DNA of 5,048 nucleotides, taken from the NCBI GenBank assembly GCA_900757385.1, contig CAAENO010000221.1, positions 1 through 5,048 of the forward strand, in the 5' to 3' direction. Position 1 is the stretch's first letter. The number at the start of each line of letters is the position of its first letter. Under the pieces are notes generated by a model, which saw only the letters and a program-made list of their open reading frames with translations, did not search any database and was not told the origin of the DNA. The stretch is from an uncultured Collinsella sp. (GTDB lineage Bacteria; Actinomycetota; Coriobacteriia; Coriobacteriales; Coriobacteriaceae). The position numbers were made by a program, and so were the translations under genes. Shown here piece after piece: positions 1-4,585 of the stretch.

Positions 1-14
1 CAGCAGCATCATCC

Positions 15-1304
15 CTATAGACAAAATGCCGCATAAAGTGGAACAGACATCAGCCCATCATTCATTCCGAAGGGCTTAGTCGATAGCCTGATTCGGCGCA
101 CGCCCGGATGGGTCTTTTTAAGTGAGGACAGGCTTCGAGATCTTGTGTTCTCTCCCGTCTTGACTTCAATCGCAGACAAGCATCCCTGCTTCTCTACTAC
201 AAAGTCGATTTCCGCACGATTATCTCGCGCCCAATAATGCAGTGGATAACCCATGGCTGAAAGCTGTTGGGCAACGTAGTTTTCGGTAAGTGCACCCATG
301 AACGTGCCGCCGATACCGGAAAGAATATCGGCGCGTTGAGCACCGGCCTTGGAGACGAGCAGCCCTGTATCCGCCTGATAGATTTTAAAAGCAGAAGGGT
401 TAACGAAGGCCTCTAAAGGGCTTTCGATCTGCCCGACTAGGCTGCAGCGCGCCACCGTACCCGACAATACAAGCCAGTCGAGAGCATCTCCAAAGAGAGA
501 CGCATTGCCCCCCGCTCGCACTACCTTGTATTGAAATTTACGATTCTCTTTGGCAAGCTGCTGTGGAATGGAATCGAAGCACGCACGCGTCTTTGCGCTC
601 AAGCGCTCATCAGCATATTTATTAGTGTCGGCGGAGTATCCGTCGAGAATAATCCGATGCTTTTCGGCCACATCAATGATTGACTGATCATCGATGTACG
701 TTTGGACCGCCTCGGGCATTCCGCCAACAACAAGATACTGCCGATAGAGCCCAAGCGCCTTTTCATGAAGGCTTGGCGCGAGAGGACCCATAAACTCGAA
801 TGATGAGCGTATCTCGTCGACCAGCTGATCGTGCCCCATCGCCCAGAGAAACTCCTCGAAATCGAGTGGAGTCATCTCAATCAAGTCGGTCTTTCCGACG
901 GGGAACGAATACGACTGATGGTTAATGGCAACCCCAAGAAGCGACCCAGCAGCCGCAACGTAATACTCGGGAGCATCTTCGCAAAAGTATTTAAGGGAAG
1001 TGAGCGCTTCCTCACATGCCTGGATCTCGTCAATGAACAGTAAGGTTTTGCCAGGCACGATACGCTGTCCCGTACGAGCCTCGATCGCGCGTACAATCGA
1101 ATGAGGGTCAAGACCGCCCGAAAAATCCGCTCGCGCCGACCGGTCGTTCTCAAGATTAACGTAGACAACCGATTCGAAAAGATCCTGAGCGTACGTTCTG
1201 AGCAGATAGGTCTTGCCACACTGGCGCACGCCTTTGACCAGCAAAGGTTTTCTATCAGCCCTGTCTCGCCATTCCCTAAGGAGCTCGTCTGCCTTGCGAC
1301 GCAT
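15..1304 (-). CDS. AAA-family ATPase with C-terminal DUF4143 (PD-(D/E)XK-like) domain
   Basis: This 429-residue protein has the AAA_14 plus DUF4143 architecture, which is widespread in bacteria and archaea and has no settled function. Near the N-terminus is a P-loop, GVRQCGKT (residues 25-32). A Walker B strand, LLFIDEIQ, lies at 88-95, and a sensor-like strand AAAGSLLG at about 117-124. The DUF4143 part begins around the GGMPEAV motif (194-200). It contains TENYVAQQL (340-348) and ends in a nuclease-fold signature, AEIDFVV with E365/D367 followed by IEVKTG with E380/K382, which resembles PD-(D/E)XK enzymes. Length is normal for the family and the frame is intact. I chose the ATG at 1304, six bases after an AAGG. 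A TTG at 1310 with the same upstream purine tract is an alternative that adds two residues. The gene is less GC-rich by eye than the sirtuin genes and sits behind its own AT-rich leader, so it is probably an independent accessory gene. Whether the nuclease-like fold is active cannot be told from sequence alone. Confidence 0.93.
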   Translation of the reverse strand: MRRKADELLREWRDRADRKPLLVKGVRQCGKTYLLRTYAQDLFESVVYVNLENDRSARADFSGGLDPHSIVRAIEARTGQRIVPGKTLLFIDEIQACEEALTSLKYFCEDAPEYYVAAAGSLLGVAINHQSYSFPVGKTDLIEMTPLDFEEFLWAMGHDQLVDEIRSSFEFMGPLAPSLHEKALGLYRQYLVVGGMPEAVQTYIDDQSIIDVAEKHRIILDGYSADTNKYADERLSAKTRACFDSIPQQLAKENRKFQYKVVRAGGNASLFGDALDWLVLSGTVARCSLVGQIESPLEAFVNPSAFKIYQADTGLLVSKAGAQRADILSGIGGTFMGALTENYVAQQLSAMGYPLHYWARDNRAEIDFVVEKQGCLSAIEVKTGENTRSRSLSSLKKTHPGVRRIRLSTKPFGMNDGLMSVPLYAAFCL

Positions 1305-1310
1305 ACGCAA

Positions 1311-1319
1311 CCTTCCCTC
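1311..1319 (-). promoter_or_regulatory. Ribosome binding site of the DUF4143 ATPase gene
   Basis: On the minus strand the sequence GAGGGAAGG directly precedes TTGCGTATG. The AAGG part is six bases from the ATG at 1304, and the GAGG part is five bases from the TTG at 1310. The site therefore supports either start. I prefer the ATG because of its codon strength. Confidence 0.6.
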
Positions 1320-1339
1320 ATGAACTTCTGTTTGACAAT

Positions 1340-1367
1340 ATTTTAACGCGGATTAATTTGTTTTCAG
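1340..1367 (-). promoter_or_regulatory. Candidate sigma-70-type promoter for the ATPase gene
   Basis: Reading the minus strand, CTGAAA (1362-1367, 4 of 6 to TTGACA) and TAAAAT (1340-1345, 5 of 6 to TATAAT) are separated by 16 bases. They lie in an AT-rich block that stands out from its surroundings. A start point near 1333 would leave a leader of roughly 25-30 bases ending in the ribosome binding site. This is pattern matching only. It fits the idea that the ATPase gene is transcribed separately from the flavoprotein gene, whose stop codon lies about 180 bases upstream. Confidence 0.4.
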
Positions 1368-1484
1368 TTATTTTTCTGCGTTTAAAAATTGTTCTATACG
1401 GCACTTGAGGGAATACACCCCTATCTCTTGGTAAGGATAGCAAGCATTTCCACCAACGCTGATTGCCATGCGTTCTTCTTGTCC

Positions 1485-2015
1485 TTAGGCGAGCTTGCGA
1501 GCGAGCTCTCGCACCTCTTTCAACTCGGGCGAGGATGCCATGCTGTCGCGCTCGGTCATGCCGCTAATGGTGACAATGCCCTGGTCCTCCCACTTGCAGT
1601 ACGCGCAGGTTGACTTGTACATAGCGATCGCCGCATCATAGACGCCCTCGCTGTGGCTATCGAGTAAAAGGGCCGTCTTGGTGAACGGGAAGCCCGTAGC
1701 ACCGAAGGCGTACAGGCGGTCGATGACAGCCTTCTCCTGTGCGGTGATATCAAACCAGTAGATAGGCGAAGCGAAGACGACCATGTCGGCGTCTTTCAGC
1801 GACTCAATCACGTTGGCCATGTCATCCTTCTGCACGCAGACGCCCTCATGGGCGAAGCAGTACTGGCATCCCAAGCAGCCGGCGATCTTCTTGCTGGCAA
1901 CGCGGACGACCTCGACCGTATTGCCGCCCTCACGCGCGGTCTCGGCAAACGCCTCGACCATGGTATCGGTATTGGCGCCCTTACGCGGGCTGCCGCTCAA
2001 TACAACGATATTCAT
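1485..2015 (-). CDS. Flavodoxin-family NAD(P)H-dependent oxidoreductase, iron-sulfur flavoprotein type
   Basis: This 176-residue protein has the flavodoxin-like fold of the NADPH-dependent FMN reductase / iron-sulfur flavoprotein group. The N-terminal strand and phosphate loop MNIVVLSGSPRKGANTD (1-17) should bind the FMN phosphate. SPIYWFDIT (83-91) is the usual isoalloxazine-contacting loop. Between them is a compact cysteine motif, C47-x2-C50-x2-C53-x6-C60, followed by KDDM. In iron-sulfur flavoproteins such a motif holds a 4Fe-4S cluster. A further C137-x2-C140 pair lies near the C-terminus. The likely role is cytoplasmic electron transfer or reduction of quinones, nitro compounds or other small electrophiles; the true substrate is unknown. 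The ATG at 2015 is well supported by AAGGAGAGG seven bases upstream. The gene lies downstream of the TetR gene in the same direction, but a 204-base gap with two palindromes separates them, so co-transcription is uncertain. Annotation as a generic NAD(P)H oxidoreductase or plain flavodoxin would also be reasonable. Confidence 0.92.
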   Translation of the reverse strand: MNIVVLSGSPRKGANTDTMVEAFAETAREGGNTVEVVRVASKKIAGCLGCQYCFAHEGVCVQKDDMANVIESLKDADMVVFASPIYWFDITAQEKAVIDRLYAFGATGFPFTKTALLLDSHSEGVYDAAIAMYKSTCAYCKWEDQGIVTISGMTERDSMASSPELKEVRELARKLA

Positions 2016-2022
2016 AGGATTC

Positions 2023-2031
2023 CCTCTCCTT
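2023..2031 (-). promoter_or_regulatory. Ribosome binding site of the flavoprotein gene
   Basis: The minus strand reads AAGGAGAGG, then seven bases, then the ATG at 2015. The site begins one base after the foot of the hairpin at 2033-2052, so folding of that hairpin could affect access to it. Confidence 0.75.
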
Positions 2032-2032
2032 C

Positions 2033-2052
2033 ATGCTGCAGGCGCGCAGCAT
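2033..2052. repeat. Perfect 7-bp inverted repeat (hairpin) with adjacent T6 tract
   Basis: ATGCTGC (2033-2039) and GCAGCAT (2046-2052) are perfect complements around the six-base loop AGGCGC. On the plus strand the stem runs into TTTTTT (2052-2057) and so looks like an intrinsic terminator. However, I see no plus-strand gene to its left that it could serve. On the minus strand the same stem would form in the leader of the flavoprotein mRNA, one base before its ribosome binding site. It could be an antisense-blocking terminator, a leader hairpin or a protein-binding palindrome. Confidence 0.55.
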
Positions 2053-2132
2053 TTTTTCTTGTAACCAAAACAAATGGGGTTAATCAATCGCCAGCAGGCC
2101 ATATCTCTTGCTCAAGTTCCCTAAAGAAGCTC

Positions 2133-2152
2133 AAGGCGATTGCAATTGCCTT
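2133..2152. promoter_or_regulatory. 20-bp near-perfect palindrome, possible operator
   Basis: AAGGCGATTGCAATTGCCTT is symmetrical at 18 of 20 positions; only the G/T pair at 2138 and 2147 breaks it. It lies 68 bases after the TetR stop codon and about 120 bases before the flavoprotein start. No T-tract follows on either strand, so it is unlikely to be a simple terminator. Palindromes of this length often bind dimeric repressors, but no binding partner can be named. Its right half differs from the palindrome at 2878-2897, so the same TetR protein need not bind both. Confidence 0.4.
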
Positions 2153-2219
2153 ATACAACATCGAAAACCAAAGAGGGGCCATAGCAACGTCGCCTGCCCG
2201 AAATGGCCTGCGGTTAAAA

Positions 2220-2774
2220 TCAACTACGGGGATCGTGACGAGCCGATACCGCCCGCATGCCCCCTTCGGAATAGGCGCTGAGCAGCTCCTGAGCGTGGGC
2301 AAACTCGGGCCCTCGCCTCCAACCGAGCAGGCGGTTGACCGCGAGATTTCCCTGGACGTTGTGGACGAAGAGCAGATAGGCGTCCTCGCGCGAAAGCCCA
2401 GTCTCCTCCATGATCGAGGGAACCATCTGCTCGGCGCCGCGCTCGACGACGCGCTGTGCCACCCGGGCGTACGCGTCGTCATCCGAGTAGAGCAGATAAT
2501 AGTCATCGTTTGCCGGCGGACGCTGGCAGAGGGCGCCCGCCTCCGTTCCCTCGAGCGGCGGCACCGCCGCCAAGGCCTCGTCGATAAGCGCGTCGAGCAG
2601 GGCGAACTTGTCCTCGTAGTGCAGATAGAACGTGCCACGGTTGATATCGGCGCGTCGGCAGATATCCGCTACCGTCATCTTCGCGAAGCCGACCTCGGCC
2701 AGCAGCGCGAAGAACGCCTCCCGTATGACCGAGAGTGTATAGCGTCGGCGACGATCGATCTTCCCCGCTTCCAT
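2220..2774 (-). CDS. TetR/AcrR-family transcriptional regulator
   Basis: This 184-residue cytoplasmic repressor-type protein has the standard TetR layout. The N-terminal helix-turn-helix covers about residues 10-58, with MTVADICRRADINRGTFYLH (33-52) followed by YEDKFALL, a textbook TetR recognition segment. The C-terminal helices (about 60-184) should form the ligand pocket and dimer interface; they match no ligand class I can name. I chose the ATG at 2774 because GGAGGGG lies two bases before it. A TTG at 2801 is in frame but has no ribosome binding site and would add nine non-family residues. The C-terminus is intact. The gene is divergent from the sirtuin operon across a 143-base region with a palindrome on the sirtuin promoter, so it is the obvious candidate regulator of that operon and probably of itself. 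The flavoprotein gene downstream could be a second target. Confidence 0.93.
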   Translation of the reverse strand: MEAGKIDRRRRYTLSVIREAFFALLAEVGFAKMTVADICRRADINRGTFYLHYEDKFALLDALIDEALAAVPPLEGTEAGALCQRPPANDDYYLLYSDDDAYARVAQRVVERGAEQMVPSIMEETGLSREDAYLLFVHNVQGNLAVNRLLGWRRGPEFAHAQELLSAYSEGGMRAVSARHDPRS

Positions 2775-2776
2775 TA

Positions 2777-2783
2777 CCCCTCC
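2777..2783 (-). promoter_or_regulatory. Ribosome binding site fixing the TetR start
   Basis: The minus strand reads GGAGGGG, TA, ATG. The GGAGG core is four bases from the ATG at 2774, which is slightly close but strong. The alternative TTG at 2801 has no comparable site, so this decides the start. Confidence 0.65.
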
Positions 2784-2867
2784 AATTGCAACGCTCGACA
2801 ATGCCCGGCAAACGCTCGTTTATCGACAGCAGGCCGAAGCTGTTCATTGCTCTTAAGCAAATCGACA

Positions 2868-2898
2868 TGGATACTTTTTATAGACACCTGTTTATAAT
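2868..2898 (+). promoter_or_regulatory. Promoter of the sirtuin operon
   Basis: A perfect -10 hexamer, TATAAT, lies at 2893-2898. The only -35-like match is TGGATA (2868-2873, 4 of 6) with a long 19-base spacer, so the -35 side is weak. Transcription would begin near 2905 and leave a leader of only about 13 bases before the GTG at 2918. A weak -35 and an operator over the -10 fit a regulated promoter. Confidence 0.6.
2878..2897. promoter_or_regulatory. Candidate TetR operator overlapping the sirtuin promoter
   Basis: TTATAGACACCTGTTTATAA has dyad symmetry of the form TTATA-n-ACA-nn-TGT-n-TATAA, with 16 of 20 positions symmetrical and its centre between 2887 and 2888. Its right arm overlaps the -10 box TATAAT at 2893-2898, where a bound dimer would block RNA polymerase. 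On the minus strand the same palindrome supplies TATAAA boxes that could serve the TetR gene, giving autorepression. The size, symmetry and position between divergent regulator and target are typical of TetR-family operators. Binding itself is inferred. Confidence 0.65.
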
Positions 2899-2905
2899 AG
2901 CTGAA

Positions 2906-2911
2906 AGAAGG
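2906..2911 (+). promoter_or_regulatory. Ribosome binding site fixing the GTG start of the first sirtuin gene
   Basis: AGAAGG is followed by six bases and then GTG at 2918. The frame stays open far upstream, back into the antisense of the TetR gene. Those upstream ATG codons (for example 2867) lack ribosome binding sites and lie upstream of or within the promoter. Confidence 0.7.
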
Positions 2912-2917
2912 TATCCA

Positions 2918-3883
2918 GTGACCCTGTACGAGCAGCTCGTTATCGAGCTCACCAACCAATCGTTTTCCCTTCAGGCCGCCTACCGCAGCGGCGGCACGCC
3001 CTATGAGCTGAGTGACCGCGAGCCCGAGCCCTACGACCAGCAAATCAGGGACTTCGCCCGCATGATCGAGGAAGCCGATTGCGTGCTGGTGGGCGGGGCC
3101 TCTGGGCTCTCCGCGGCGGGCGGCGGCGACTTCTATTACGAGGACAACGCAACCTATCGCAGGCATTTCGGCAAATTCGCCGAGCGCTACGGTTTCAAGG
3201 GCGCTTTCGAGGGGTCGTTCTACCGCTGGCCCACCGCCGAGGCGCGCTGGGGATACCTCGCCACCTTCCTCGACACCACGCTCAACGCCCCGCTGCGCAA
3301 GCCCTACAGGGACCTCGACACCATTCTCGCCGAGAAGGATTTCTTCGTGCTCACCACCAACCAGGACACGCAGTTTGTGAAGCTCTATCCCTGGGAGAAA
3401 GTGGCAGAGATCCAAGGCGACCACCGCTTCTTTCAGTGCTCCCACTGTTGCACCGACGAGGTGTGGAACGCGGTCGAGCCGGTCTCCCACATGGTAGAGG
3501 CCATGGGAGACGGTCTGGAGGTTCCGACAGAGCTCGTGCCGCGCTGCCCGCACTGCGGAGCAGAGGCGTTCCCCTGGGTTCGCGGCTACGGCAACTTCCT
3601 GCAGGGCGAACTCTACGAGGAGCAGTACCGCAAGGTGTCCGACTGGCTCGACGCGCACGCACGGCAGAGGATCCTCTTCCTCGAGCTGGGTGTGGGCCGC
3701 ATGACGCCCGCGTTTATCCAGGAGCCGTTCTGGGCCCTCACGGCGCAGTTACCGCAGGCCAGCTACATCGCCGTAAACAACAAGACGCAGTTTCTCCCCC
3801 GCGCGATCGAGGATCGGGGGCTCGCCGTTCGCGCCGACATCGCCGACGTGCTCGCCGACGTGCGCAAGACGCTGGGGAGGTAG
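2918..3883 (+). CDS. Sir2-family protein, class M (SirTM)-like, with zinc ribbon
   Basis: This 321-residue cytoplasmic protein has the sirtuin Rossmann fold and zinc module. The NAD-binding glycine loop GGASGLSAAGG is at 59-69. The ribose-binding TTNQD is at 146-150 (N148, D150). IQGD at 165-168 puts Gln166 where classical deacetylases have the catalytic His. Zinc ligands are C174/C177 (C178 adjacent) and C210/C213. The second Rossmann half has ELGVGRMTP (256-264) and NNKT (287-290). Gln in place of His, with the QGDxxxxQC pattern, is characteristic of class M sirtuins. In Staphylococcus and Streptococcus these mono-ADP-ribosylate a lipoylated GcvH-like protein rather than deacetylate. By analogy, protein ADP-ribosylation is the likely activity here; the substrate is unknown. 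It also has a leader of about 50 residues before the glycine loop, longer than in the third gene of the array. It is the first gene of the operon, three bases from the next. Deacetylase annotation by similarity would probably be wrong. Confidence 0.88.
   Translation: MTLYEQLVIELTNQSFSLQAAYRSGGTPYELSDREPEPYDQQIRDFARMIEEADCVLVGGASGLSAAGGGDFYYEDNATYRRHFGKFAERYGFKGAFEGSFYRWPTAEARWGYLATFLDTTLNAPLRKPYRDLDTILAEKDFFVLTTNQDTQFVKLYPWEKVAEIQGDHRFFQCSHCCTDEVWNAVEPVSHMVEAMGDGLEVPTELVPRCPHCGAEAFPWVRGYGNFLQGELYEEQYRKVSDWLDAHARQRILFLELGVGRMTPAFIQEPFWALTAQLPQASYIAVNNKTQFLPRAIEDRGLAVRADIADVLADVRKTLGR
3874..3880 (+). promoter_or_regulatory. Ribosome binding site of the second sirtuin gene inside the end of the first
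   Basis: GGGGAGG ends immediately before the TAG stop of the first sirtuin gene and is six bases from the ATG at 3887. This arrangement allows a terminating ribosome to restart on the next gene, which supports coupled expression of the two proteins. Confidence 0.75.
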
Positions 3884-3886
3884 CGC

Positions 3887-4585
3887 ATGGAGACGGCGAA
3901 AGCAGTTCGCATAGGCAGGGCGCTAGCCGAAGCGGATCTTGTCATCATCGGCGCTAGCAACGGACTCGACATGGCGGAGGGGCTCAACCTTTTCTGCGCC
4001 GATGCTCATTTCCAAGAGGCGTACGGGGACCTCGCCCAGGCAGACGGCATCGGCTGCATACTGCAGGGGCTCGCTTCCCCGGATGCCAGCGTGCGACGCC
4101 GATGGGCCGAGCGGTTCCATCAAAAGGAGTATCTCGAATATGAGCCCGGCTCGCTCATGAACGGGCTGCGGCGTCTTACGGAGCACGCCGACACCTTCGT
4201 GGTCACATGCAACATCGACGGGCACTTCGCGCGCGCCGGGTTCGACGAGGAGCGCGTGCTCGAGACTGAGGGGAGCACGCGCACGTCGGTTGACGAGCGG
4301 TGCCTCGCCCATCCAGACGCCCTCGCCATGGCCCAGCTCGACGAGCTCGCGCGTCTTGTGCAAGCCCATCGCAACGGCAGGGTCGCCATCCTCGAACTTG
4401 GCGTGGGACTGCACAACGGCGTCATAAAGCGCATGCTCGCCCAGATCGCGAACGCCTGCGAGCACGCCACCTACATCGTGTTCAACTACGGCCAGGCCAT
4501 GGCGCCCGACGCCTCGTGCGAGACGATTCTCGTTGACGGCGATATGACCCCGGCTTTCGAGGAGATCGCCCGATGCCACCCCTAG
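3887..4585 (+). CDS. Shrunken Sir2-like protein lacking the zinc module
   Basis: This 232-residue sirtuin homologue is co-linear with its neighbours but reduced. The glycine loop survives as IGASNGLDMAEG (21-32), the ribose motif as TCNIDGHF (107-114, N109/D111) and the second Rossmann half as LELGVGLHNG (169-178). The spacing from the loop glycine to the TN asparagine is 83 residues, against 85 and 84 in the flanking genes. The catalytic-position segment reads ETEGS (126-130), giving Glu128 where the neighbours have Gln. No Cys pairs follow, and the distance from that position to ELGVG is 42 residues instead of 90 in the first gene, so the whole zinc ribbon region is gone. The frame is clean and the start is strong: GGGGAGG at the end of the preceding gene, six bases from the ATG. 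It is therefore a maintained gene rather than an obvious pseudogene. It may bind NAD or ADP-ribose without catalysis, regulate or pair with its paralogues, or have a changed reaction. Confidence 0.85.
   Translation: METAKAVRIGRALAEADLVIIGASNGLDMAEGLNLFCADAHFQEAYGDLAQADGIGCILQGLASPDASVRRRWAERFHQKEYLEYEPGSLMNGLRRLTEHADTFVVTCNIDGHFARAGFDEERVLETEGSTRTSVDERCLAHPDALAMAQLDELARLVQAHRNGRVAILELGVGLHNGVIKRMLAQIANACEHATYIVFNYGQAMAPDASCETILVDGDMTPAFEEIARCHP
4559..4564 (+). promoter_or_regulatory. Ribosome binding site of the third sirtuin gene inside the second
   Basis: GAGGAG is eight bases before the ATG at 4573 and lies within the second gene's coding sequence. It decides the start of the third gene, which overlaps the second by 13 bases in another frame. 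Confidence 0.7.

Larger units (their letters stand above)
2016..2219. other. 204-base non-coding gap between the TetR and flavoprotein genes
   Basis: No convincing gene is present. On the minus strand the longest local frame here is the tail of an out-of-frame shadow of the TetR gene, and its only short ATG-started product (about 25 residues) lacks a ribosome binding site. The gap holds the hairpin at 2033-2052 and the near-palindrome at 2133-2152. It also holds the octamer CAATCGCC (2085-2092), which is repeated in inverted form as GGCGATTG (2135-2142). I found no good -35/-10 pair for the flavoprotein gene. The best minus-strand candidate is TTGATT followed 17 bases later by a poor TTACAA. 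Confidence 0.6.

Noticed and set aside
1332..1358. Plus-strand promoter with a perfect TTGACA at 1332
   Set aside because: The -10 partner is poor (TTAATT, spaced 15 bases) and no plus-strand gene follows; the match is probably a by-product of the AT-rich leader.
1408..1474. Terminator for the flavoprotein gene
   Set aside because: Only 4-5 bp stems are present (AGGG/CCCT at 1408-1422, CTATC/GATAG at 1421-1440, AACGC/GCGTT at 1455-1474), and none is followed by a T-tract on the minus strand.
2084..2162. Possible small minus-strand peptide gene after TetR
   Set aside because: The roughly 25-residue frame starting at 2162 has no ribosome binding site and is the tail of an out-of-frame reading of the TetR gene.
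2867..2869. ATG at 2867 as start of the first sirtuin
   Set aside because: It lies upstream of the -10 box and operator and has no ribosome binding site; the GTG at 2918 has both in proper order.
1848..2897. Long plus-strand open frame opposite the flavoprotein and TetR genes
   Set aside because: It is antisense to two well-recognised genes, crosses their intergenic gap, lacks a ribosome binding site and resembles no protein family.
2774..3658. Long minus-strand open frame opposite the first sirtuin gene
   Set aside because: It is a GC-rich antisense shadow of a clear sirtuin gene, with low-complexity composition and no motif.
3079..3957. Plus-strand open frame overlapping the first sirtuin in another frame
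   Set aside because: It encodes an arginine-rich, low-complexity product typical of an out-of-frame translation of high-GC DNA.
3923..4579. Minus-strand open frame opposite the second sirtuin gene
   Set aside because: It is an antisense shadow; the plus-strand frame has sirtuin motifs and a strong ribosome binding site.
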